The notes beneath the pieces were generated by a model that saw only the letters and a program-made list of their open reading frames with translations, was not told where the DNA came from and ran no database searches. Made by a program: the position numbers and the translations under genes. DNA of 64,000 nucleotides from positions 1,873,501 through 1,937,500 of the forward strand of contig NZ_CP094846.1 of the NCBI RefSeq assembly GCF_022832975.1. The letters are read 5' to 3'. This DNA is from Ornithobacterium rhinotracheale. GTDB taxonomy: Bacteria > Bacteroidota > Bacteroidia > Flavobacteriales > Weeksellaceae. Below, in pieces: positions 52,798 through 63,255 of this stretch. How positions within the stretch are numbered: position 1 is the first letter of the stretch; every line of letters begins with the position of its first letter.

Positions 52798-55362
52798 TTA
52801 AATCTTAGCATTTCGCAAACGCAACGCATTGGCAATCACGCTCACAGAACTGAAACTCATTGCCAGCGCAGCAATCATAGGCGACAACAAAATTCCAAAA
52901 AACGGATACAAAATTCCTGCGGCTACTGGCACACCAAGCGTATTATAAACGAGTGCGAAAAATAGATTTTCTTTGATATTTTTCAAGACTTTTTCGCTTA
53001 ATAATCTCGCACTTAAAATACCTTGCAAATCCCCTTTCACAAGCGTGATGTCGGCACTTTCTATCGCCACATCGGTTCCCGTTCCCATTGCAATGCCCAC
53101 ATCGCTCTGTGCCAAAGCGGGCGCATCGTTCATTCCGTCGCCTGCCATCGCCACTTTATAGCCTTGCGCTTGGTATTTTTTCACTTCTTCCAATTTATCT
53201 TTTGGCAGCATTTCGGCTTTAAAATCAGTGAGTCCTACTTTTTTTGCCACGGCTTTCACGGTTCCTAAACTGTCTCCTGAAAGCATTACAACCTTGATTC
53301 CTTTTTGATTTAAAGCCTTGAGTGCCTGTGCACTGTTTTCTTTAATCTTATCTGAAATCACGATAAACGCCAATATTTCTTGATCTACGGCTAAATAAGA
53401 AACCGTAGCTCCTTGATTGATAAAGTTTTCGGCTTGTGCATAAAGATTATGATTGTCTTTGGCTCCAACGCTTTCCATTAAGGCTTCGTTTCCAAGTGCT
53501 ACCGACTGATTTTGCACTTCTCCCACCACACCTTTTCCTGTGATGCTTTCGTAATTCTGAACAGGCAAAGCAGACACATGACGCTCACGACCAAATTTAA
53601 GCGTAGCCTTGGCTAAAGGATGCTCACTATTTTGGTTTAATGAATTAATTAGCTGGAGCATGTCTATTTTTTTCACGCCTTCAACCGCAACTAATTCTTC
53701 CACCGACGGCTTGCCTTCGGTAATGGTTCCCGTTTTATCAATTAAAACTAAATTTATAGTTTTTAATTTTTCTAAAGCTTCGGCTTTTTTAATCAAAATT
53801 CCTCGTTGGGCGCCTTTTCCAATTCCCACCATAATCGACATCGGGGTTGCCAAACCAAGCGCACACGGACAAGCGATAATTAGCACCGCAATGGCGTTTA
53901 CAAAGGCATTAGTCCACGGATGTTCTTGCGAAAATAAAAACCAAACAATAAAAGTAATCACCGCTACGCCCACGACAATCGGCACAAAATACGCCGACAC
54001 TTTGTCAGCCAATCGCTGAATCGGTGCTCGGCTTCGGCTCGCGTCATTCACCATTTGGATGATTCCTGCCAAGAGCGTATCGTGCCCCACTCTTTTGGCT
54101 TTCATCAAAAATGTTTTATTTCCATTAATAGTCCCCTGGCTCACCTCATCGCCCACGACTTTATCTACAGGAATTGGTTCGCCCGTAATCATACTTTCAT
54201 CGATGTGGCTACTCCCTTCGATGATTTCGCCATCGACAGGGATTTTTTCTCCTGGTTTTACTTTTAAAACATCTCCAATTTTAATTTCAGACAAATCCAC
54301 TTCTTGCTCCACATCTCCCGAAACTCTCAGAGCTTTTTTAGGGGCTAGTTGCATTAATTCTTTTATCGCAGAATGGGTTTTCTGGTGTGCTTTCGCCTCC
54401 ATTACTTGCCCCAACATGACCAAAGTAAGAATCACTGTGGCAGATTCAAAATAGAGATGAACCTCGCCCGTGGCACTCAATAAATTGGGAAAGAATAAAG
54501 CGATTACACTATAAAGCCAAGCGGCTCCAGCACCAATTCCCACCAAGGTGAACATGTTTAAATTTCGTGTAATCAACGAGGCATAAGCCCGTTTAAATAA
54601 GATAAAACATGCATAAAAAACGACGGGAAACGACAATAAAAATTGCACCCAATTCCAAGCAGATTGAGGCATAATTTTATACAAAGGATTATCGCTGAGC
54701 ATGTCGCTCATGGCGATAACAAAGATGGGAACCGTAAAGAGCAACGCGATTTTAAGTTTCTTCAACAATCGCAAATAATTGCTCTGCTCCTCATCTTCAT
54801 TCATTTCGAGGGGCACCAAATCCATTCCGCACACGGGGCAATCGCCTGGTGCGTCGTAGACTTTGTCTCCTTCACACATCATCGGGCAATAGTATTTCCC
54901 CGATTTACTGACTAATTTTTTTTTAACAGGAGCCTCTTCGCCCTCGTTGGCAATGGTGTAGCTTCCCCCTATTTTGTCTAAAGCTTTTTGGAATTGCTCT
55001 AAAGGAATCTCTTGGTTAGAAGTTACAATTGCTTCAGATTTATCAAGGTTTACCTCCACTTTAGAAACCCCGTTCACTTTTTCTAACGCCTCTTGCACAT
55101 GCCCTTTGCACCCCTCGCACTGCATGCCATGCACCGAGTAAGTTCTAGTAATTTTCTGCAAAGGTGCAATATCATAGTGTGAGTTTTTTAAACTCTCTTT
55201 TAAAAGTTCAAAAGGAATTTCGTGATCCGAGGTAATTGTAGCCAAAGCTTGCAGCAAATCCACCTCCACATGCTTTACACCAGCTACTTTTCTTAAAGCT
55301 TTCTCTACGCTGTCTTTGCAGCCCATGCACGACATGCCAATGATTGAATATTGTTTTTCCAT
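52798..55362 (-). CDS. Copper-translocating P1B-type ATPase
   Basis: 854 residues from ATG 55362 (an ATG 30 nt upstream is less likely). Two N-terminal heavy-metal-associated domains with GMSCMGC (Cys12, Cys15) and GMQCEGC (Cys82, Cys85) are followed by a Cys-rich zinc-ribbon-like domain at about 158-184 ([16 protein letters not shown]). The membrane metal site is CPC (498-500) and the phosphorylated Asp542 is in [17 protein letters not shown] and [10 protein letters not shown] are also present. It exports Cu(I), or supplies copper to cuproproteins. No CueR- or CsoR-type regulator is adjacent. Monocistronic. Confidence 0.94.
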   Translation of the reverse strand: MEKQYSIIGMSCMGCKDSVEKALRKVAGVKHVEVDLLQALATITSDHEIPFELLKESLKNSHYDIAPLQKITRTYSVHGMQCEGCKGHVQEALEKVNGVSKVEVNLDKSEAIVTSNQEIPLEQFQKALDKIGGSYTIANEGEEAPVKKKLVSKSGKYYCPMMCEGDKVYDAPGDCPVCGMDLVPLEMNEDEEQSNYLRLLKKLKIALLFTVPIFVIAMSDMLSDNPLYKIMPQSAWNWVQFLLSFPVVFYACFILFKRAYASLITRNLNMFTLVGIGAGAAWLYSVIALFFPNLLSATGEVHLYFESATVILTLVMLGQVMEAKAHQKTHSAIKELMQLAPKKALRVSGDVEQEVDLSEIKIGDVLKVKPGEKIPVDGEIIEGSSHIDESMITGEPIPVDKVVGDEVSQGTINGNKTFLMKAKRVGHDTLLAGIIQMVNDASRSRAPIQRLADKVSAYFVPIVVGVAVITFIVWFLFSQEHPWTNAFVNAIAVLIIACPCALGLATPMSIMVGIGKGAQRGILIKKAEALEKLKTINLVLIDKTGTITEGKPSVEELVAVEGVKKIDMLQLINSLNQNSEHPLAKATLKFGRERHVSALPVQNYESITGKGVVGEVQNQSVALGNEALMESVGAKDNHNLYAQAENFINQGATVSYLAVDQEILAFIVISDKIKENSAQALKALNQKGIKVVMLSGDSLGTVKAVAKKVGLTDFKAEMLPKDKLEEVKKYQAQGYKVAMAGDGMNDAPALAQSDVGIAMGTGTDVAIESADITLVKGDLQGILSARLLSEKVLKNIKENLFFALVYNTLGVPVAAGILYPFFGILLSPMIAALAMSFSSVSVIANALRLRNAKI

Positions 55363-55461
55363 TGTTATTAAATTATATTTTTTAAAATTCAATCAAAAAA
55401 CATATTTTGAATAATTTTGATTAAATGACTTTGTTCTCTTAGGTTAACTTTTATGAAAAGA

Positions 55462-55497
55462 AAAATTCGTGCCATGAATTTTCTTGATACGAATTTT
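55462..55497 (-). terminator. Probable terminator of atpDC
   Basis: Stem AAAATTCGT / ACGAATTTT with an 18-nt loop; the minus-strand exit TTTTTCTTTTC forms a U-rich tail. Confidence 0.5.
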
Positions 55498-55528
55498 CTG
55501 ATTTATTCAATAGTAATTTTTATTAAAT

Positions 55529-55807
55529 TTATTCAGCTAAAATAATCAAATGATTGTTGTTTAGCTCAATGGTTCCTCCTTCTACTCTAATCACTAAATC
55601 TTTCCCTTTGTTTTCTACTTTTTGGTGTTTCACCTCGGCATCTTTAGACGCTCCGATTATGATTTCACCTTTTTCTAAAGTAGCCACAATAGGGGCGTGA
55701 TTATTTAGCATCTGGAACTGCCCACCTTTGCCAGGCACAGTCACGCTGTCTACCTCGCCTCGGTAAAGCACATATTCAGGTGTTATGATTTCTAATTTTA
55801 ATCCCAT
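55529..55807 (-). CDS. atpC: ATP synthase F1 subunit epsilon
   Basis: 92 residues, only the N-terminal beta-sandwich domain (LEIITPEYVLYRGEVDSVTV PGKGGQFQML without the gap); the C-terminal regulatory helices of the E. coli protein are missing, as in many Bacteroidota. The short form cannot give the usual epsilon-helix inhibition. It follows atpD by 11 nt and is separated by 25 kb from the other atp genes. Confidence 0.94.
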   Translation of the reverse strand: MGLKLEIITPEYVLYRGEVDSVTVPGKGGQFQMLNNHAPIVATLEKGEIIIGASKDAEVKHQKVENKGKDLVIRVEGGTIELNNNHLIILAE

Positions 55808-55818
55808 AATTTAAGTGA

Positions 55819-57345
<1,527 letters not shown>

Positions 57346-57364
57346 CTATATAACTATGTTTCTG

Positions 57365-57372
57365 CAAATATA
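57365..57372 (-). promoter_or_regulatory. -7 promoter element of atpDC
   Basis: Minus-strand TATATTTG, exact match, 44 nt upstream of the atpD ATG, inside the gap to rnpA. Confidence 0.6.
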
Positions 57373-57434
57373 ATTTTTTTTTTGAGTATTTGGTATTTTA
57401 TCGTGGCTTTTTTTCGGTTAATTTCTAAACATTT

Positions 57435-57818
57435 TTAAGTATCGCTCTCTTCAATTTTCTTTAAAATACTTTTCATTGCTTCAAAAATACCATCAAAATC
57501 TGTTTTTTTGCCCGAAATGTAAATAAACATTACCGCATATGAATTCTCAACCATGGATTGATTTAAACGATAAGCTTCTCGCATCAAACGCTTGATGTGA
57601 TTGCGATCCGTGGCGTGTTTAAAAAGTTTTTTGGGCACCGAAACGCCTATCATACTCGCCTCTCCTTCCGCCAAAGGGGTAAAAATAGCTTTTAATGGAT
57701 AATTCTTCACCGACTTCCCTTCGCTAAAAAGAATTTCAATCCATTTTTTTCGCTTTAACTTACTTTTTTTTCTAAATAAAAACCTTTCTTTAGCGGTATT
57801 TTCTACATTTGAGCTCAA
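57435..57818 (-). CDS. rnpA: Ribonuclease P protein component
   Basis: 127 residues, basic. RnpA assists the RNase P RNA in maturing tRNA 5' ends. The RNR motif region reads SVPKKLFKHATDRNHIKRLM REAYR (gap inserted), matching the family signature near residues 73-97. FLFRKKSKLKRKKW at the start corresponds to the usual basic N-terminus. Unlike many bacteria there is no adjacent rpmH or yidC. A more internal start is possible. Confidence 0.9.
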   Translation of the reverse strand: MSSNVENTAKERFLFRKKSKLKRKKWIEILFSEGKSVKNYPLKAIFTPLAEGEASMIGVSVPKKLFKHATDRNHIKRLMREAYRLNQSMVENSYAVMFIYISGKKTDFDGIFEAMKSILKKIEESDT

Positions 57819-57874
57819 ACAATTAAACTTTTTTCTTAAACAATATAAATTTTATTGCGCTTGTAATTGATAAA

Positions 57875-57894
57875 TATTGTACCTTTGTACAATA
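57875..57894. promoter_or_regulatory. -7 element inside a 20-bp inverted repeat (putative operator)
   Basis: TATTGTAC-CTTT-GTACAATA is a perfect inverted repeat with a 4-nt centre. It contains the -7 element TACCTTTG (57880-57887) of the downstream bacilliredoxin gene, so a dimeric regulator bound here would block the promoter. Confidence 0.55.
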
Positions 57895-57921
57895 CAAAAC
57901 ACAAATTTAAAACATTTTTTT

Positions 57922-58332
57922 ATGTATCCAGAAGAAATAGTAATACCGATGAAGCAAGAATTAACGCTGAATGGTTTTGAAGATTTATCTACAGTTGAAA
58001 AAGTTCAAGAATTTTTAGCTAAAAAAGGCACGAGCCTTTTGGTAGTAAACAGCGTTTGTGGCTGTGCTGCAGGCGGTGCAAGACCAGGTGTTGTAGCTTC
58101 TCTTTCTCAAGATAAAAAACCTGATAATTTAGGAACTGTATTTGCCGGCTTTGATATCGAAGCTACCAAAGTGGCAAGAGAAGCAATGTTGCCTTTCCCG
58201 CCAAGCTCTCCATCTGTGGCACTTTTCAAAGACGGAGAATTAGTACATATGCTTGAAAGACATCACATCGAAGGGCATTCTCCTGCCATGATTGCAGAGA
58301 ATTTGCAGTCTGCTTACGATGAGTTTTGCTAA
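57922..58332 (+). CDS. BrxA/BrxB-type bacilliredoxin (YphP family)
   Basis: 136 residues from ATG 57922; the TTG-type extension to 57877 lies in the promoter and is rejected. A thioredoxin-like fold with CGC (Cys46-Gly-Cys48) in VNSVCGCAAGGARPG, and the end HHIEGHSPAMIAENL, identify the family. In Firmicutes it removes bacillithiol from protein cysteines; Bacteroidota of this type also carry homologues and often make bacillithiol. It is followed 38 nt later by asd. Confidence 0.9.
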   Translation: MYPEEIVIPMKQELTLNGFEDLSTVEKVQEFLAKKGTSLLVVNSVCGCAAGGARPGVVASLSQDKKPDNLGTVFAGFDIEATKVAREAMLPFPPSSPSVALFKDGELVHMLERHHIEGHSPAMIAENLQSAYDEFC

Positions 58333-58370
58333 AAATTAATTTTTTAAAATAACCAACAACAATAAATTTT

Positions 58371-59357
58371 ATGAAAGTAGCCGTAGTAGGTGCCACCGGA
58401 ATGGTAGGCGAACGCATGTTAAAAGTTTTGGAGGAAAGAAATTTCCCCGTAGATGAATTAGTACCCGTAGCTTCAGAAAAATCTGTGGGAAAGGAAGTAA
58501 TCTTCAAAGGAAAACCATACAAGGTAGTTTCCTTGCAAGACGGTGTAGATAGCAAGTGCGATGTAGCTCTTTTCTCTGCAGGTGGCGGCGTTTCGCTTGA
58601 GTGGGCGCCTAAATTTGCGGAGGCAGGCACTACCGTAGTAGACAATTCATCGGCTTGGCGCATGGACGACACCAAAAAATTAGTGGTTCCAGAAATTAAC
58701 GCTAATGTACTTACCAAAGAGGATAAAATTATTGCCAATCCAAACTGCTCAACAATTCAGCTTGTAGTAGCTTTGAAACCTTTGCACGATAAGTACAAAA
58801 TCAAACGCGTGGTGGTTTCTACCTACCAATCGGTAACGGGTACTGGAAAAGCTGCCGTAGACCAATTAAATGGCGAAATCGCAGGCGAAGAAGTAAAAAA
58901 AGTATATCCGTACCAAATCTTTAAAAACGCGCTACCACATTGCGATGTTTTTGAGGACAACGGCTACACCAAAGAGGAAATGAAACTTACTCGTGAGACC
59001 AAAAAAATCTTGGATCCCAATATCGAAGTTACTGCAACTGCCGTACGTGTACCTGTACAAGGCGGGCACTCTGAGGCGGTGAACATCGAGTTTGAAAATG
59101 ATTTTGACTTAAACGAGGTAAGACAACTTTTGCAAAATGCACCAGGCGTAACTCTACAAGACAATACCGACACCAATACCTACCCGATGTGCCTTTATGC
59201 TGAGGGCAAAAACGATGTATTTGTAGGTAGAATCCGTCGAGATTTTTCTAAACCAAACGCCTTGAACATGTGGGTGGTTTCAGACAACTTGAGAAAAGGT
59301 GCTGCGACCAATACCATTCAAATTGCAGAATATTTGGTAGAAAATAATTTATTGTAA
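58371..59357 (+). CDS. asd: Aspartate-semialdehyde dehydrogenase
   Basis: 328 residues. NADPH-dependent reduction of aspartyl phosphate, leading to lysine/diaminopimelate, threonine and methionine. The N-terminal GATGMVGERM binds NADP; the catalytic Cys126 is in IANPNCSTIQ; VQGGHSEAVN carries the catalytic His. Supplies the pathway of DapF at 2.4 kb. It may be read from the bacilliredoxin promoter because no terminator separates them. Confidence 0.96.
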   Translation: MKVAVVGATGMVGERMLKVLEERNFPVDELVPVASEKSVGKEVIFKGKPYKVVSLQDGVDSKCDVALFSAGGGVSLEWAPKFAEAGTTVVDNSSAWRMDDTKKLVVPEINANVLTKEDKIIANPNCSTIQLVVALKPLHDKYKIKRVVVSTYQSVTGTGKAAVDQLNGEIAGEEVKKVYPYQIFKNALPHCDVFEDNGYTKEEMKLTRETKKILDPNIEVTATAVRVPVQGGHSEAVNIEFENDFDLNEVRQLLQNAPGVTLQDNTDTNTYPMCLYAEGKNDVFVGRIRRDFSKPNALNMWVVSDNLRKGAATNTIQIAEYLVENNLL

Positions 59358-59387
59358 AAAATTATTTTTTTTAGATAATTAACTTTC

Positions 59388-59425
59388 AGCGTGTTTCGTT
59401 TTTCTTTGCGAAACACGCTTTTTTT
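59388..59425 (+). terminator. Terminator of asd
   Basis: An 11-bp stem AGCGTGTTTCG / CGAAACACGCT with a 10-nt loop and a T-run. Confidence 0.88.
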
Positions 59426-59497
59426 ATTTCAATTAAAAATTACAGAATTATCATTTTTTCGTAATTTAGCCTTTCAAATTTCAGTAAAAACATACAA

Positions 59498-59764
59498 ATG
59501 CAAAGTTTCACATTCCCTAGAAAAGCATGCATTTTACTTTCTGCAGCCGCCATTGCCATGTACATAGGGCAAGCTTTGACCTTCTCACACTTTGGCGAAG
59601 TCACTTGGCAGTTTTGGGCAGCCACCATCATTACTTTAATCATTCACATCATTTGCTTTTTAGACTTATTTAAAAACAAAGCACTCCCACAAAAGCCGTG
59701 GATTTTTGTACTTTGTTTGTGGGGAATTGGCGCATTTATTTATTCAATTGCTAGACAGAAATGA
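59498..59764 (+). CDS. Small membrane protein upstream of bioA
   Basis: 88 residues, with two or three predicted membrane helices (about 9-27, 38-56 and 67-84). Not recognised. The stop overlaps the bioA start (ATGA), so the two are translationally coupled, and a link to biotin or precursor handling is possible; this is from position only. Confidence 0.65.
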   Translation: MQSFTFPRKACILLSAAAIAMYIGQALTFSHFGEVTWQFWAATIITLIIHIICFLDLFKNKALPQKPWIFVLCLWGIGAFIYSIARQK

Positions 59765-61056
59765 AAAAGAATTTAAGCGAACTACAGCAAAAAGATCTTG
59801 CCTACAACTGGCACCCGTATATTCAGCACAAGGGCATGGATGCCCCTATCGTTATTACCAAAGGAAAAGATGCCCTTTTGTGGGACGAAAACGGCAACGA
59901 ATACATCGACGCCATCGGCTCATGGTGGTGCAACCCGCATGGTCATGCAAATCCTGCCATTGTTAAAGCTATTTCAGACCAAATTCAGACTTTGGAACAT
60001 GTGCTTTTTGGCGGATTCACGCATCCTTTAGCCATAGAACTTTCAGAAAAATTACTTTCGATTTTACCGCATAACCAAGCCAAAGTTTTCTATTCAGACA
60101 ACGGATCTACCGCGGTGGAAGTGGCTGTGAAAATGGCTTTGCAATACCACATTAACCAAGGCGTGAAAAAAGATTGTATCATTTCTCTTGAAGATGCCTT
60201 TCATGGCGATACTTTCGCAGCCATGGCAGCTTCGGGCATTGGGCTCTACACCGAATCTTTCAAAGGTTTATTACTTAAAAATCACCGAATTCCAGTCCCT
60301 ACGCCAGAAAACATTACGCAAGTCGAAGAGCAACTTTTAAATATTATTAAAAATCACAAACCTGCGGCTTTTATCTTTGAGCCGATTTTGCAAGGTGCTG
60401 CGGGTATGCGCGTTTACAAACCCGAGTTGCTTGAACGATTGATGCAAATTTGCAAGGAACACGATGTGCTTTGCATTGCCGATGAGGTGATGACGGGATT
60501 CGGGCGCACGGGAAGATTATTTGCCTGTGATTATTTAGAAGAGTTTCCTGATATTATGTGTATCTCCAAGGCTTTGACGGGTGGATTTATTCCACTAGCG
60601 GCAACCACTGCCACACAAAAAGTGTATGATGCTTTTTGGGCAGACGAAGTGAACAAAGCACTTTTCCACGGGCATACTTTTATGGCAAATCCTGCTGGGT
60701 GCGCGGCGGCATTGGCAAGCATTAATCTAAGCATAAGCCCCGAAACCGAGAAAAACATTGAACGAATTTATCAACGAAATCTGAATTTTGCGCTCGAATT
60801 GAAAGAAACCAAAGGTGTAAAAGACATCGAAGTGCTGGGCGTGATGTTGCGTTTTGCGCTCGACCAGCCAGACAATGATTATTATGGAGAATTGAGAAAT
60901 AAGATTTATGCCTTTTTTATGAAAAATCGTTTGATCTCTCGTCCCGTGGGCAATGTTTTGTACATTCTCCCACCCTACTGCATTACCAATGAGCAATTAG
61001 ACCAAACTTATGAAATCTTACGAAAAACGATTAAAAAATTCGCATCTAAAAAATAA
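59761..61056 (+). CDS. bioA: Adenosylmethionine-8-amino-7-oxononanoate aminotransferase
   Basis: 431 residues. PLP enzyme of biotin synthesis that transfers the amino group of SAM to 7-keto-8-aminopelargonate. GSWWCNPHGHANP is typical of BioA; PLP contacts are IADEVMTGFGRTG and the Schiff-base Lys270 in CISKALTGG. The other biotin genes are not in the window, but the next gene encodes a ketosynthase that may act earlier in the pathway. SAM for the reaction comes from MetK (19.5 kb). Confidence 0.95.
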   Translation: MKKNLSELQQKDLAYNWHPYIQHKGMDAPIVITKGKDALLWDENGNEYIDAIGSWWCNPHGHANPAIVKAISDQIQTLEHVLFGGFTHPLAIELSEKLLSILPHNQAKVFYSDNGSTAVEVAVKMALQYHINQGVKKDCIISLEDAFHGDTFAAMAASGIGLYTESFKGLLLKNHRIPVPTPENITQVEEQLLNIIKNHKPAAFIFEPILQGAAGMRVYKPELLERLMQICKEHDVLCIADEVMTGFGRTGRLFACDYLEEFPDIMCISKALTGGFIPLAATTATQKVYDAFWADEVNKALFHGHTFMANPAGCAAALASINLSISPETEKNIERIYQRNLNFALELKETKGVKDIEVLGVMLRFALDQPDNDYYGELRNKIYAFFMKNRLISRPVGNVLYILPPYCITNEQLDQTYEILRKTIKKFASKK

Positions 61057-61064
61057 TTAAAAAA

Positions 61065-61085
61065 CCGATTTTCGGGTATTTTTTT
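61065..61085 (+). terminator. Weak terminator after bioA
   Basis: A short stem CCGA / TCGG with loop TTT is followed by a T-run at 61079-61085. It may only attenuate transcription into the next gene. Confidence 0.4.
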
Positions 61086-61152
61086 AGACTAAAAATTCAA
61101 TAATTGAATGTTTTTTTTAAGGCTATAGGTTTTCAAAAAAATACAATTTTAA

Positions 61153-62286
61153 ATGAATTCTAAAATTATTGTCACACAATATGCACAAGCGAGTTGCCTA
61201 AAAGATTTAAGCGAACCTAAAAGTGGCTTAGCAAAGCACCTAATAGGTAAAGAAACCGTTTGGGGCGGAAAGTTAACTCCCAAAATGGAAGAAAAACTCC
61301 AACAACTTTTAGCCCAAAATCCAAATTACCAAAAATTGGACAGAACGGTGCATTTGGCTCTTTTGTGTGCAAGGGCTTTTAACTTTAATCCAGAAGACCA
61401 AAATTTAAAAATTGGAGTAAACATCGGCTCTAGCCGAGGGGCTACGCATAAATTAGAATCCGAATTTGAGGCATTTTTTAACCAAGAAAACATCGATATT
61501 CTTACTTCTCCTACAACTAGTTTGGGCAACATCTCAAGCTGGGTGGGGCAAGATTTGGGCTTACATGGCATTCAATTTAGCCACTCGATGACTTGTAGCA
61601 CCTCCCTGCTGAGTGTGGCAAATGCGGTGGCTTGGCTACGCGCCAACATGACCGACAAAATGCTGGCGGGCGGTGCCGAGGCTCCGCTCACACCTTTTAC
61701 CATTGCACAATCCAAGGCATTGCGAATTTATTCCCGAGAAGAAGTAACTCCTTGTTTGGCGGGAGATTTAAACAAAGGGCAAAATACGATGGTTTTGGGC
61801 GAGGGAGCTGGGCTTTTGCTCTTGGAAAAAGAAAGCGAACAAAATAAAAATCAAAAAATCGTTGAAATTGCGGGAATTGGTTATGCCTCCGAGCCTTTGG
61901 CCAGCGCGACGAGCATCAGTGTGCAGGCTACGCATTTTCAAGCATCGATGCGAGAGGCCATTCGTGATTTAGACGAGCCCGTGGATGTGGTGATTACTCA
62001 CACGCCTGGCACGCGAAAAGGAGACCAAGCTGAATATGAGGCCGTGAAAGCCGTGTTTGGTGAGCAAATGCCGCTTATTACCAACAACAAATGGAAAATC
62101 GGGCATACCTTTGGTGCCGCAGGCGTGCTAAGCCTAATTTATGGCATCGAGATGATTAAAAACCAAAGTTTCTACGCTCTGCCTTGGGGAGGGAGCATTT
62201 CCCTTGGGCATCCGATAAAGAATATTTTAATCAATGCTGCCGGCTTTGGGGGCAATGCGGTGAGTGTTTTAATTAAGGGTTTATAA
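61153..62286 (+). CDS. Beta-ketoacyl synthase-like protein next to bioA
   Basis: 377 residues, slightly shorter than FabF (about 410). The condensing-enzyme residues are all present: Cys148 in SMTCSTSLL, His283 in ITHTPGTRKGD, Lys313 and His318 in KWKIGHTFGAAG. GEGAGLLLLEKE and GFGGNAVSVLI fit the family. The N-terminal 60 residues diverge from FabF. Its place behind bioA suggests a role in making the pimeloyl chain of biotin in place of BioC/BioH-type steps; that is inference. It could also serve a specialised fatty-acid or polyketide pathway. Confidence 0.82.
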   Translation: MNSKIIVTQYAQASCLKDLSEPKSGLAKHLIGKETVWGGKLTPKMEEKLQQLLAQNPNYQKLDRTVHLALLCARAFNFNPEDQNLKIGVNIGSSRGATHKLESEFEAFFNQENIDILTSPTTSLGNISSWVGQDLGLHGIQFSHSMTCSTSLLSVANAVAWLRANMTDKMLAGGAEAPLTPFTIAQSKALRIYSREEVTPCLAGDLNKGQNTMVLGEGAGLLLLEKESEQNKNQKIVEIAGIGYASEPLASATSISVQATHFQASMREAIRDLDEPVDVVITHTPGTRKGDQAEYEAVKAVFGEQMPLITNNKWKIGHTFGAAGVLSLIYGIEMIKNQSFYALPWGGSISLGHPIKNILINAAGFGGNAVSVLIKGL

Positions 62287-62373
62287 AAAATCAACCGCAA
62301 GAGGAATACAAGAAACCTGCGCTGAAAACTTCATAAAAAAACTAAAATCTTATGATAAATATCATCAAACAAT

Positions 62374-62406
62374 TTGCAAAGCGTATTTAAATATACTCTA
62401 AATTTG
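62374..62406 (+). promoter_or_regulatory. Promoter of the 62436 gene
   Basis: TTG at 62374-62376, 22-nt spacer, TAAATTTG at 62399-62406; the ATG is 30 nt downstream. Confidence 0.6.
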
Positions 62407-62435
62407 AGGTGTAATTAAGACTAAAATTATAAAAA

Positions 62436-62885
62436 ATGAAAAAATTATTTATTACTCTCGGTCTTATAGCATCTACAATGATGTTTGCACAGACATATCA
62501 AATTCCCACAAAAAATTTAGTAAATTTTAATGTTCATTGTCTTAATTATGATAACAACTTTAGACCATGCATTAAGGTAAAAGAAGGAGATATCATTTAT
62601 ACCTTAGTCTTTGATCAGACATCTTCGAAACCTGTTGATATCAATAAAACTTTAAATCTTTATATCAAATCAACACAAAGTCCTCATTTCAAAACACCTG
62701 AAGGCTATACCGTAGAAAACACCTACAACGATGTAAAAAAATACGGAAAACTCGTAAAAATCGCAGGATTTGGAAATTATGTAGAGCTACCTTCGGGATG
62801 GCGTGCCAATTTCTACAACAAAGAAAATTTATTTGAAACACACGATAACGAAAAAATTGTTTCTTTTTCCAAAGTATATAAATGA
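62436..62885 (+). CDS. Small secreted hypothetical protein
   Basis: 149 residues. Signal peptide ending TMMFAQ; the mature part of about 130 residues has two cysteines (HCLNYDNNFRPC) that may form a disulfide. No recognised domain and no T9SS sorting signal. The stop codon overlaps the start of a truncated glycosyltransferase frame (ATGA), suggesting that the two once formed an operon. Confidence 0.65.
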   Translation: MKKLFITLGLIASTMMFAQTYQIPTKNLVNFNVHCLNYDNNFRPCIKVKEGDIIYTLVFDQTSSKPVDINKTLNLYIKSTQSPHFKTPEGYTVENTYNDVKKYGKLVKIAGFGNYVELPSGWRANFYNKENLFETHDNEKIVSFSKVYK

Positions 62886-63010
62886 TTTCAAAAATAAATC
62901 TCTATCTCATAGACTATTACAGCCCATTGCAACACAATGGGCTAAATACTTATATTAGAGAGCTTACAGAGTATTTAAAATCCCACATAAAATATTTTAT
63001 TTCATTTTAA
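62882..63010 (+). pseudogene. Truncated glycosyltransferase N-terminus
   Basis: 42 codons then TAA. I read it by hand: MISKINLYLIDYYSPLQHNG followed by LNTYIRELTEYLKSHIK. This resembles the first strand and helix of Bacteroidota family-4-like glycosyltransferases (compare the usual pattern of a YG(I/L)xTYIxxL helix). Nothing downstream continues it on the plus strand; the remainder seems deleted. Start overlaps the preceding stop (ATGA). A small genuine protein cannot be excluded. Confidence 0.45.
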
Positions 63011-63126
63011 TTGGATAAATCACGCACCATTTGCTCAATTTTTAAAGAAATAAATTCCGTACAAAACATTGTGTTCCCTCGCCAAAAATCCAAAAGAGTG
63101 GCTTGGATTTCTTTTTCCCCAAACAT
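63007..63126 (-). CDS. Possible very short hypothetical protein or gene remnant
   Basis: 39 codons from the first in-frame ATG (MFGEKEIQATLLDFWRGNTM then further residues to LSN). The same frame is open upstream for about 20 more codons without a usual start. A TATATTTG -7 element (63198-63205, minus strand) lies upstream. It ends head-on against the truncated glycosyltransferase. It reads like a fragment of a real protein, but I do not recognise it. Confidence 0.25.
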   Translation of the reverse strand: MFGEKEIQATLLDFWRGNTMFCTEFISLKIEQMVRDLSN

Positions 63127-63205
63127 TAATTTCTCTGAACCATTTTTTATTTTAACTTTAATTTTATGCAGATTTTTTCCATTTTCAATTTATTTTTCAA
63201 ATATA

Positions 63206-63232
63206 AAAAGCTACCTTTTTGAGGTAGCTTTT
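63206..63232 (-). terminator. Terminator of groL
   Basis: Stem AAAAGCTACC / GGTAGCTTTT with a 7-nt loop, placed 24 nt after the groL stop on the minus strand. Confidence 0.82.
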
Positions 63233-63255
63233 TTATTATATTAAGAATTGAGGGG

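Noticed and set aside
63011-63244. 77-codon plus-strand frame before groL
   Set aside because: It runs through the groL terminator and starts from TTG; no composition or motif supports it.
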